Shown: positions 11,164 through 23,100 of the stretch, piece after piece
Layout: the number at the start of each line of letters is the position of its first letter
Numbering within the stretch: the first letter of the stretch is position 1
From: Luidia sarsii
Lineage: Eukaryota > Echinodermata > Asteroidea > Paxillosida > Luidiidae
NCBI GenBank assembly: GCA_949987565.1
Contig: OX465112.1
Coordinates: 16,880,970 to 16,944,969 of the forward strand
Length of the DNA stretch: 64,000 bases
Direction of reading: 5' to 3'
Notes under the pieces: model-generated
What the model saw: only the letters and a program-made list of their open reading frames with translations
Databases searched by the model: none
Told to the model about the DNA's origin: nothing
Made by a program: the position numbers and the translations under genes

Positions 11164-14100
11164 ATGGAGAACGCGTTCAGACAACTGGAGGAGCGGAGCC
11201 TCTCTGCTGAGGTGCTCCTGATGTGTTGGTCACCTCGGATGGACCTCATGGCTCTGGCCAACGTGAACGCAGAGGTGAGGAATGGTCAGGGCTAGTTGCG
11301 GTAACCGTAGCCCTCATCCTCCCGAAGGTTTGCAGGATGAGGGTTACGGTTACCGCAACTAGTTTGGGGCAGTGGTCAAAATATGTGCTATTGTGAACTG
11401 TTTTTGGAGCCTTAGCTTTCAATCCCAGCAGGATATTTTGATCCCAGAAGAGCCATAGGCTCGATAATTCACAAGCTTCACAAGATTTCTGATTGGGCTT
11501 TTAAATTCTGCTTTTGAGAAAGGTCCTAAAGGATCGAAACGTCAGGCCCTCCTAATTTTTTGACATCCGCATTTTGGTAATTTTAGTCGGTATATATGCC
11601 CATTATCTTGTCCGATTGTTGATGCTAGGTTCTGCTGCAGAGACTGACATGGCAGAAGCAGCCAGTGTGGATCCTGCCGGCCCCAGCCAGCGAAGAGGCC
11701 AACAAAAGGGTCAGTGTACTCTCCTGGAGACTGGATGGGAAAGGTTAGTGTGTTTTTGTTTAGTATTTTGTAAAATTGTATGTAAACTGCTTCACAGGAC
11801 ATAGTGAGCACTTGATGAGGCAAGTCGTTAGATCAGGGTGATGACATTCAGTGAAGTTTTGAAGCTGGAGCCTGTCAGTACATTTACAGTCATTCATGGC
11901 ATGACCACAAGTCTGGATTTCACCACACGGGTGCAGAGATCTGAGGCTGTGATACTGCCCACTTTTTCAAGCTCGCTGCAAATCAACTCGCACCAGACTG
12001 TAGTCTGGGAAGGTTCTATCCGAGGGATTTAGGATAAACAGTTATATGGTTGAAGCTTCACAAGAGCAATAAGCTCCACAGGGTCTCTTTGTTCAATGCT
12101 TTCAACAAACACACATATGTTTTTTCTTCTAGAATTTTATTTATTTAATTAGGTGTTCTCATACTCCTCGCAGAGTAGGTGGTAAAAGGAAAGTAGAGAT
12201 ATGGGAATGGTGTGGGAAAGGTAAAAGAGTATTCTGTACACAGAGATAAGCCTTGATAATTCCTATTGTTTGATGCATTGGATAAACTAATATCCATCTC
12301 TTCATTTGCCTTTCTCCTCCCTGTCTTCCTCATCTTCCTTCTTAATGTCTTCCAATGTCTTCCTATTCCTCCCCCTGTCTTCCTCATCTTCCTTCGTAAT
12401 GTCTTCCAATGTCTTTCTATTCCTCCTCCCTGTCTTCCTCATCTTCCTTCGTAATTTCTTCCAATTTCTTCCTATTCCTCCTCCCTGTCTTCCTCATCTT
12501 CCTTTGTAATGTCTTCCAATGTCTTCTATTCCTCATCCCTGTCTTCCTCATCTTCCTTCGTAATGTCTTTCAATGTCCTCCTATTCCTCCTCCCTGTCTT
12601 CCTCATCTTCCTTTGTAATGTCTTCCAATGTCTTCCTATTCCTCCTCCCTGTCTTCCTCCTCCCTGTCTTCCTCTTCCCTGTCTTCCTCTTCCCTGTATT
12701 CCTCTTCCCTGTATTCCTCTTCCCTGTATTCCTCTCCTCTTCCTATATGTGTCCTTATTCCTTATTCTGGAGGAACAGGCTTAGTTTTGAGTCGCAGTGT
12801 TTTTCACTTTTGTTCCTCCTGGCCATCTTAGATTGGATTGTCCTTACTCTGCTTGTTTACTCATTCCCTCTTACCCTCCTGCCAAATCTGTTCCCCTTCA
12901 TCCCCAGTCCTTGCCCCATCTCTGCCCCTTCTCATCCCGACCTATCACATCTCTGATACACATACTATTCTACTTGTTTGGTATTTATTCAACATTTTAT
13001 CTCCCATCTTTATTTTCCATGATATAGATAGTATGACCTTTCTCACCCTGAATGTACTTCTTGTTTGTTTTCCTTGGCCAAATAAATAATAATAATAATT
13101 CTCCCTGTCTTCCCCCGTCTACTTTTCTCCGACGTCCTCCTCCTCCTCCTCGTCTTGACTTCCTCTTTCCCACTCAGTTCTTGCTGTTGGATACCAGAGC
13201 GGCTTGCTGGTTCTCTGCAGCGTGGAGAACGCCAACGTGCTGCACAGTGTCACCTTTGGATCCCCCATCACCAGCCTGCAGTGGGCAGAGGTCAAGGAGG
13301 AGGCGGAGGCGGAGGCGGGACCAGAGGGGACCAAGACGACTGACAACCCCAAGGGCCAAGAGGCAAACCCATTTGCCGATGGCTCTGAGCTTTTCCTGCC
13401 AAGACTGCACCCACTAGCTAAACTGTAAGCAACAGGAAAAAAAAAAAAAACCTACCTCAATATCGAAATCTGATTACAGTGAAGCGTTGCTATAATGTAC
13501 GTCGATATACCGAACAATTTTCATGGATCCTGGGATGTTTGTTATAGCGACGTTCCACTGTAGTATAAACAGTCAAGAACTTGAGCCACAAAAATCCTGC
13601 TTACACAAGGAAGACTTTTTCTGCTTAGCGGATTTTCACGCTGAAGCGGCTCTATGAAATTGGGCCCAGGATGCCATGGAAACTCATTTTAAAAAAAGGC
13701 AATTTGTTTGTTCTCTTGCAGACATTCCTCCAAGGTCTTCACCGAGGACAATGTGGAGGACGCTAAGAGACTCAAAGGGCAGAAGAGGTCAGTGTACTTT
13801 TTGTGGGGTGGGGGTAAGAGGCAAGGAGAGCATCGATCCCTCTCAGGAAGACCGGTGTCCTGGCTGTAGTGTCAAATTTTCACTTGTTCTTCCTAGAACC
13901 ACATCATCATTACAGTGCTCATTACCACATTTGGTTTAAGTTTGCATCTGATTAAAAAACAGGGCTACGTTGCCTTGAGATGTATAGGTTGACCGTTCTC
14001 TCTTAAATCGTTTCCCCAAGTTGTGGGAGGGTTTGCCATCTTTGTGCCAAGGAGTCTCTTTTGCTTTGTTCTTCATCAATTCGTTCATTTTCAATCTACA

Positions 14101-17100
14101 GTACATGAATGTTTTCTTACACTTGGTGCCAATTTGAACTTGCCATTATCAGGCATGCAACTTTTCCGCGGATCTGCGGATTTCCGTTTTTTTTATTATT
14201 TTTGCCGTAAAAAAATAAATAAAATAATAATAATTATTCTCCCCTAACTATTCACCGGTATTTAAAACACATGCTGATATCAGGTTAAAAACTTTGATGT
14301 TTACTTTTCATTCTGTGTAAACAAATTCAATTTTCTGGGTGTATGCCTTGAAAAAGGTTAAAATCTGTCACTCAGCTTAAAGTCATAGGCCTAAGTGGTC
14401 AAAAACTGCTCAGAATGCACCACAGACACTGTAAGGGCTCCGTGCTTCGCACTCGCAGTTTCATTCGGACATTTTCCTCTCTTTTTTTACAATTCAACAG
14501 TTACATGCCTGCATTATGCTATACTGTTAACAAGGAGAGGCTGGAATACTTGATGTATGTGACATGCATCACTGTATGTGTGTCCGTTCCTTCTCGAGTG
14601 GGAGAGGTAGGACAATTATATTTCCATTGACTGCTGATGCATGATTTCCCACAATCCCCCGCAGGTTAAACATTCTGGTTGTCGGCCTGGAAGAGGGCGC
14701 TCTTCATCTGTACGCCTATGGCATTGTTCCCATCGGTGAGGTCCAGCTGGGCCAAGTATGCCAGCAGAGCTCCCCCATTGACCAGGTACGCAATCTATGT
14801 CGTAATTTCATCTGAATGTAACGCAATCTATGTCGTAATTTCATCTGAATGTAACGCAATCTATGTCGTAATTTCATCTGAATGTATATAATTGTCAGCA
14901 ATTTTCACCATCAGGCGAATCCATCCACACAAAGCTATTTTTGGAAATAGCTTTACGAAATTTGTAACTTTTTTTCAAAGTGTTTTTTTTCGCCCGTCAC
15001 TTAATGGGAAGCAGATCCGTATTCTTGTAATACTTGTCCATTGTAATTCTGTAAATTTGTAATTCTGTAAAACAGAATAGCAAATAAAAAAGCAAGAAAA
15101 ATGAGACAAATTATAATCTGCCTGAAGGGAATGTGACAAATACAGTGGTCTATGAGGTTTAACAAAATGAAGTGATATGTCTGTCTGGTGGTGTGCATTT
15201 CTGTAATCATTCTAAAATGATTTGCCACTTTTGTGAAAACTAGTCTATATCATATAGAGTATTCAAAAGAGTGTTCCCTCTCGGCCCAAATCACACCCTG
15301 CCCTTTCACCCTTGACACGCTGCCCTTTCACCCTTGACCTTGTCCAGTTCAATTTCGGCCGGGTCATCTCGGCAACTGTCTCCAAAGACCTGCGCACGTT
15401 ATCGGTGATTGTCGACCGAGCTGCGGCCAATGAAGACTCCACAAGCACAGCTTGCCTGCTGTCGGTGAGGTTTTTTTCCCCTCTATCTGGTCTCCTCGTT
15501 TGCACTTCTTCCAAAAATCCCAATTTATTTATCTCTCTATTTATTATTATGCTCGCCGTCAGGAGACTGAAGACTGAATTTGATTGGTTTGGGCCAGTTT
15601 CAAGTCTCGGTCTGGTAAATTTTTGGCCATTTTTCAAGATTGTTCAAAAGTTTTCAGTCGTTTTGTTCCTTGATTTGGTTTGATTAAGAAGGAAGAAATA
15701 ACCGAATCGTTGATGTACTTTCTTCTTTTTCTTGTTCAGCTGGACTGCATCCTGATTTCCTCCAGACTGGATGAACTGACCAGGTTTGCTGTACAGAGCA
15801 GCAAAATCCTTACTTTTTTAGAGGTAGGATTTCGCATTAAAAAGGGGTTTCTAAACTTGAAACTTTCTAAAGTAGGAGTACAGATCTGCTATCAACTGCT
15901 TGCCCATTAGATTGATAGAAATTATACAGATCCATTAATTTGAAGGTGTCTCGATCATTTAATGTCTCGAATCCTGGCACAAACTTTGTCAGAGGTAGAA
16001 TTCTGGCCTTGAGAAAGGCCCTGCGAGGATCAACTCAGCAGATCCTCAACATTTTTGGATCGTTTTTTTTTTCATTAGATGCTCGTCATTTTAATTAGGA
16101 AATGGTTTGCAAATGTCGTAGAATCTCTGCTTCTTGCATAGTTGTACTTGTTTGCTTGTTTTCTGTTTGTTTGTCTTTCTGTTTGTTTGTTGTTTGTATG
16201 GCCTTTGTTTGTAAGATTGTACTACTCTTCTTTTGTTTTAATGTATGTTGGTTCTATGAATGATATCCATTATTTATTTATCTTAAAATTTAGTGGGCCT
16301 GACGTTTCGATCCTAGCAGGACCTTTATCAAAGGCAGAGAAAGGTCCTGCTAGGATCAAAACGTCAGGCCCACTAAATTTTAAGATTTGCATTTTGGTAA
16401 TTTTAGTCAGCAGTTTGCAACATTTTTGTATATCACTCTTCATTATTTATTTAACTATGTCATTGTAAATTGATTGATCAAATTAATGTTTTATTTATTT
16501 ATATATGTCTCCCTGTAACTAGCATTTTGTTTGCTGTTAGTTGAGATTGATAAATAAGAATGATAAGAAATTCTAACTATGATCTTTCCCTGTAATCCAT
16601 CAGTATCTGAATGCGACATTACAGTCGGTCTCTGACATTGAATCAGGATAATGATTGTCTCTGACTCAACCTGAATAACTTGGGCTCAGACTCAACCTGG
16701 ATGACTCGGTACTTGGACTTTTACTCGATAGTTTGTGACTCTGCAATATGTGACCAATCCTAACTGTGATCTCTGCCTGTAATCCATCAGTATCTGAATG
16801 CAACATTACAGTCGGTCTCTGAGGCAGGGGAGGATATTCTTCTGGAGATGGAGACCAAACTGACCAAATATGCCGAGGTAATTCTCTGATCGGTTTATTT
16901 CTCAAAAGTTAGAGGGCCTGACGTTTTGATCCCAGCAGGACCTTTCTCCAAGGCAAAGATTTCTTTCATTTAAAAAAAAGTAGGGCACCCGACTTTTCAA
17001 TTCAAGCAGGACTCCTCTGAAAGGCAGAATTCAGCCTTTGGGAGAGAGAGAGAGGTCCTGCCAGGATAGAATGTCAACCCCTCAAAATATGTCAGGATTT

Positions 17101-20100
17101 GTAGATTCTGGGGTCGATTTCACCAAACTCATCGTTACTTACGATCAATTGCATGGCGATGGGAGGTACCCATAAAGCATATGACCTATGGAAGTTTACG
17201 ACGGGTTATCCATCGTAAGTTGAGTTACGATGCATCGTAAGGCTTTGTGAAATTCCCCCCTGGTCAGTTTAATAATAAGTGATTACGGTAGTTGTTGTGA
17301 CTTATGCATTTTGAGAAAGGTCCTGCTAGGATTGAAACAAAATAATTGTCTTTTCAGCAAGGAGATTCATTGTTTTTCGGATAGAAATTCACAATGTTTC
17401 ACTGGAGAATGTAATGGAGAGTGGGATTTTGAATGCTTCGGGGTTGTTGTTTTTTTCGCTCCCCCTATTCCCCTGGATGCTGCAGCAAAAGAAGACGGAG
17501 GGCAGCGTCCGGGACGAGCTGCTGCAGCTGCTGCTGTGGGGCCGGGCCAGTCCCGAGCTGCAGGCCTTCCTCCTCCATGAGCTGACGGAGAAGGGCATGA
17601 AGAAGCTGGGCCAGTCCGTGGAGAACTCCTACTCCAACATCCAGAAGCTGGTGCTGAAGCACATCCACAGGTGAGTCTTTCTGTCCTCGTGAGGCTCCGA
17701 GCCGGATAAGACTTGGAAGGTTTGCATGGTGGAATTTACCAAGTGGAAGGTTTGAAAATCATGAAAACCGCTTCATTTGTTTCACAAAAATGCAGCATTC
17801 AACGCCGTTCTATATCTGAAAATAGTTTAGATCTCGGTGAGACGTATACCATTTCTTTTACTCTTTTCTACCAAACTACAACATTTTATGCAGAAATATA
17901 GTTCAGTGCGAGGTTTCTACCATAACCATCTTTCTTGTAAATCTGTGGACATTTCTGTTTTTCAATCTTACCAATGTTGTGTAAGGGGTTTAATGTGTTC
18001 TCTAACAGGCTGAAAGCTGGTCCTGGAGCAAGCACAATATAAGTCTTAAAATTTAGTGGGCCTGACGTTTCGATCCTAGCAGGACCTTTCTCAAAGGCAG
18101 GACCTTTCTCTCTGCCTTTGAGAAAGGTCCTGCTAGGATCGAAACGTCAGGCCCACTAAATTTTAAGATTTACATTTTGGTAATTTTAGTCAGTAAGCAG
18201 TTTGCAACATTTTTGTATATCACAATATAAGTCTGATGATTTATTCTTATTAATACACAAGCATTCTCAAAAGAGCTTACCTGTGGTCTCAGCGATGACA
18301 AATGTTTCCGTTGCACTGTTCAATTCGTCCTCAGTGTTGGTCGTTCCTTGGTCTATCACCTGAGCCAGGTACAGGGAATGTCCCTGTGGTACGACAAGTA
18401 TGGCGTCATTGGCTTATCACCTACTGCCATCCAAGGTGAGTCCGGTGCTAGACCTTTGACCATCTAGTCTCCCTCAAAAATGTGGAAGAGGGCCAGGCAT
18501 TTTTATACTGTCGGGACCTTTCTTTTTTTTGGTATAATTTGTCAGGAAGAGCAGTGCTTTTGCTAGGAATGGTAGGATTTGGTCGCTTGAAACCCATCCC
18601 TGAAAATATCTGACCCGCTCCAACAGCCAATTTCACGAAACTTCAAATGTTGCGTGCGCAACATTTTGTTGCGTAACTTGCACAACATTTTGCTACCTTT
18701 TCTAAGTAGTGCACAAAAGAGCCATTGTGGCGCAAGACTTTTGTACGTTGCGTAACTTACGCAACTTTTCTTGAAATCGGCTGCAGGAAAGGTGATATAA
18801 TACACTATGCATTTGCACGCAATGGGCCGCTCAGTGTTGAGAGGTTGGAATTTTCCGTCAAATTTAGATTTTTTGTTTTTCCTTCTGAAATCAATGCGTC
18901 AATGCTTATACTTTCAGGATTTATTCAGAAAAATAAAACGTGGTTATGACATAGGGACATGTTGGTTACTGAGTGATAATTACGTGCCTACACCTCACAG
19001 CAGAGTCAGATTGTTCAAAGCCTGTTGTCTCGCCTTTTGTCATGTTAAGTGTTAACTCCATGGACCTAATTGATATGCAGATATGTCATAACTACAGAAA
19101 CGAAGGGGGTAGAGCTCTGCTATACACCAAAAGAAAGCATACAGCGTGGGCTTTCCAGTCACGTGTATAACTTGATTTTTATTTTTGGCAACTTTTATGA
19201 GCTTTTCCTGGAGTGGGTCACATATAGTATTTGTTTACCTGTGACCATTAAACAGTATGAATTTGATTGGTTGAGAGCCTGTCCTCAAGGGCAAGACATT
19301 CCGATCCCAGCAGGACCTTTCTCCAAGGCAGAGAGAAAAGGTCCTGGTCGCTCAAATTGGGGACTCATATTTGGGGGGCCATTCAAGTCAAAGAGCAGTT
19401 TTCCTGCAAAATTCCTGCAAGTCCTCTTTCCATTCAAAGTCAGGGCAATAAAGAGGCTCTGACATTTCCCTCCTAGCAGGCTCCCTTTTTCCAGAGGTAG
19501 AATGTCCGTTAAGTCCAAAAGTATGACCTTTTATTTCCCTCATTTGTGTGTTCACTGCAGAGGCCATTGGAGCAGTAGGTTCCTTCATGCTGAAAGCAAG
19601 TGAACTTCTTCAGTAAGTCCAACGTTGATTTCCGTCGCTCCACCGATGAAACATCCCCATCAATCTGAGACTCTTGGAGCAAAGAACAAAACCCTAATTC
19701 TTGTTTTGGAGTGATATACAAAAATGTTAATTAAGACTTAAGGCTTTGCATGGTGGGTGAATCAATATAGGAAGGTTTGCGGTGACACCATGTATCAGCG
19801 ATACATGGTGTCACCGCAGCGATACATGGTGTCACCGCAACATATCAGCGATACATGGTGTCAACGCAAACCTTCCTATATTACAAAAATGTTGCAAACT
19901 GCTTACTGACTGAAATTACCAAAATGCCAATCTCAAAATTTAGTGAACCTGACGTTTCGATCCTAGCAGGACCTTTGAGCAAGGTTCTGCTAGGATCGAA
20001 ACGTCAGGCCCACTAAATTTTGAGAATTCTTGTTTTGATGCAATCAAGTTGGATAAAAGAAGAAAAACAAATCTGGCTTTTTTCATGGCTTCAATTTAAA

Positions 20101-23100
20101 GGCTCAGGTGATGGAGCGGCAGGTATGTCAAACCCAGAGCCTTGGCTTCAAATCCAGACCCACTCAAGTTTTCTTTGCTTGTGTATAATAACGACCTCAG
20201 TATAGCACCTTTATAGTTGGAAAGAGTGGCTAAGCTTTCTAAGCAACAACTACATGTACTTCATTGGATGCAACAAGAAGTAGTGACAAAAGTGCTACAA
20301 AAGCTTATGGACTCTCTCTAAGTTATCGGTCGTTAAGTGCTGTCCTTACAATGTTGGTATTCTTCTGTTAAACTAACATGGCCGTCGTATCTTTACACAT
20401 CTTTTTGAGTGTCAAAAATTCGGAGGGCCTGGCGTTTCGGTCCTAGCAGGACCTTTCTCATTCTGCCGTTGAGAAAGATGCTGCTGGGATCAAAAAGTCA
20501 GGCCCTCCGAATTTTTGATATTTCCATTTTAGTCATTTTAGTATTGTCGATTTAAATTTTTTTGCATATTCCTGTTATCTTTTCGATTGATAAATTATTT
20601 AAACAAAAATTGTCTTCTCTTTATAGATGTGTTCAAAGATACTAAACTGAAGTTACTACGGAGGTGTCACCTTTTCTCTTGGAATTCTTTTCAGGGTGAT
20701 AGACACTAGTTTGAAAAACTTCAAGGCGTTCTTCCGATGGTTGTACGTGGTCATGATGAGGCTGTCAGAAGAACCAGTCCCCAGTGCACTGAACAAGGTA
20801 AGACAGAGACTTGCAGTCAATTGAAAAACAGCAGCAGCACAAACAACACCACTAACAGCAACAGCAAAAGTTCCTTTGTCAAAATTTGCAGAGACTCTGC
20901 AGCAAGGGTATCACAATAGATAATCGTGCATATGAAATGATTTTGCATTAGTGAGAATGTTTAGTGGGTAGAGAAAGGTCCTGCTAGGATCTGCTAGGAT
21001 CGAAACGTCAGGCCCACTAAATTTTAAGATTTGCATTTTGGTAATTTTAGTCAGTAAGCAGTTTTGCAACATTTTTGTTTATCACTTTTAGTGAGAATGT
21101 TATTCAATGACGATTGTCTATTTTCAGCATCAAGTTAGTTCTGTATGCTGAGCGCTTCACCCCTTTGAGATTTACCGTTGAAATCACCTCTCCCCCTTAA
21201 GTTGGCCCGGTGACCCAAAGGTCAGATGTCAGAGGTTAAACCAATGTCCATATTTGGTATCCTCCTCCTCCTTTTGATTCAGGTGAGACAGCGAGACATC
21301 AATTTCATCTCAGACTTTCTGGCGGAGAATTTTGCCGAAGACATCAGTGTAAGTATCCCACGGTACTTTGAGGAAGACGCGATTGCAGATTTGGTTTTTT
21401 TTCCCAGGAGAGCTCTCAAAATCAGGCTCTCGAAATTTGTGAGATTCGTTGATTTGGGCCAGTGATGAAGTCAGTAAGCTGTTTGCAACTTGACGCATTG
21501 TTAAAAATAAAAACCTGTATGGCGGTCATGGGCACTGGAAAAATGCCCGCCGCAAAGTGGTTATTATTCAGTAGGGGTGGAGCAAATGCATGTCAGAAGC
21601 TTCTTTGGAAGCTGTTTCAATATGTAGACAGCCCTGGTTTTAAAATCACTTGATCATTTATTTTGATTTGTATTTGTCTGCTAAGGCATTTGTCCTTTGA
21701 TTCCCCACAGGACCTTGGGGAGAGCGAGGGAGATGGCCAGGGCGAGGGGGCCAAGCGTTCAGGCTTCACTCTGGAACGCGTCGGCCAGTACCTGAGACGC
21801 CAGGACCTCCAGCACCCGCTGGCCGCCCCGGCGGCCGGTCTGTCGGCCTGGCCGGAGTGGCTGGCAGCCTGCCCGGCCCTGGCCGGCAGTCCGCTGCTCT
21901 TCCAGCACCAGCCGGCCAAGTCGCTGCTGCAGACATTTGATGCCATGGGTGAGGCCATCAGGGCAGCCCTGTGCCAGCCAGCGGTGAGTCTGAACACCCC
22001 CCTTCCATGGTCCAATATGAGAATGTCATTCTTTCTCTTCCTCTTCTTCCTCCTTCTCCTTTTCCTCCTCCTCGGCCTGCTCCTCCTTCTCCTCGTCTTC
22101 CTCCTTCTCCTTCTCCTCCTCCTCTTCTTCCTCCTCCTTCTCCTCCTCCTCGTCTTCCTCCTCCCCCTTCTCCTTCTCCTCAGCCTCCTCCTCCTCCTCC
22201 TCCTCCTCCTCCTCCTCCTCCTCCTCCTCCTCCTCCTCCTCCTCCTCCTTCTCCTCAGCCTCTTCCTCCTCCTCCTCCTCCTCCTCCTCCTCCTCCTCCT
22301 CCTCCTCCTCCTCCTCCTCCTCCTCCTCCTCCTCCTCCTCCTCCTCCTCCTCCTCCTCCTCCTCCTCCTCCTCCTCCTCCTCCTCCTCCTCCTCCTCCTC
22401 CTCCTCCTCCCCCTCCTCCTCCTCCTCCTCCTCCTTCTCAACCTCCTCCTCCTCGGCCTGCTCCTCCTCCTTCTCCTCTTCAGCCTCCTCCTCCTTCTCT
22501 TCTTCCTCCTCCTCGGCCTGCTCCTCCTCCTCTTCTTCCTCCTTCTCCTCCTCAGCCTCCTCCTCCTCCTCCTCAGCCTCCACTTCCTCTTCTTCCTCCT
22601 CTTCCTCCTCCTCCTCCTCCTCCTCCGCCTCCTCCTCAGCCTCCACTTCCTCTTCTTCCTCCTCTTCCTCCTCTTCCTCCTCCTCCTCATCCTCCTCCTT
22701 AGCCTCCACTTCCTCTTCTTCCTCCTCTTCCTCCTCCTCCTCAGCCTCCTCCTCCTCCTTTTTAAATTTAGTTCATTGCATTGATTATCTCTCTTCCTCA
22801 GACGGCCGTGGGCCAATCCATTAAGTGCAGTCACATGGTGGCGCTCTTCACCCACGACGACCAGATGCATGGCGAGCACAGCAAAGTCCACCCGCACGTC
22901 GCCGTCAATCAGTAAGTCTGTCACTGCACCCATCAGCCATGATTATGAGTTGGATCTAGTCTAAATAAGGTCTATTGTCAAAAAGATCATCGGTTGAGTG
23001 CCGGTTGAATTCATCCGACCGATAAAATTTCCCCCGGTAGAAAGCCGATTGTACTGGACTCTGGGGTGAAAAATACATGATGGCTATCCGGTGGAAACGA

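Noticed and set aside
21617..22933. 438-codon minus-strand Arg-rich ORF and the poly-Leu/poly-Pro/poly-Glu ORFs opposite and beside it
   Set aside because: Produced by the (CTC)n tract in an ANAPC4 intron; the flanking parts are antisense to true exons.
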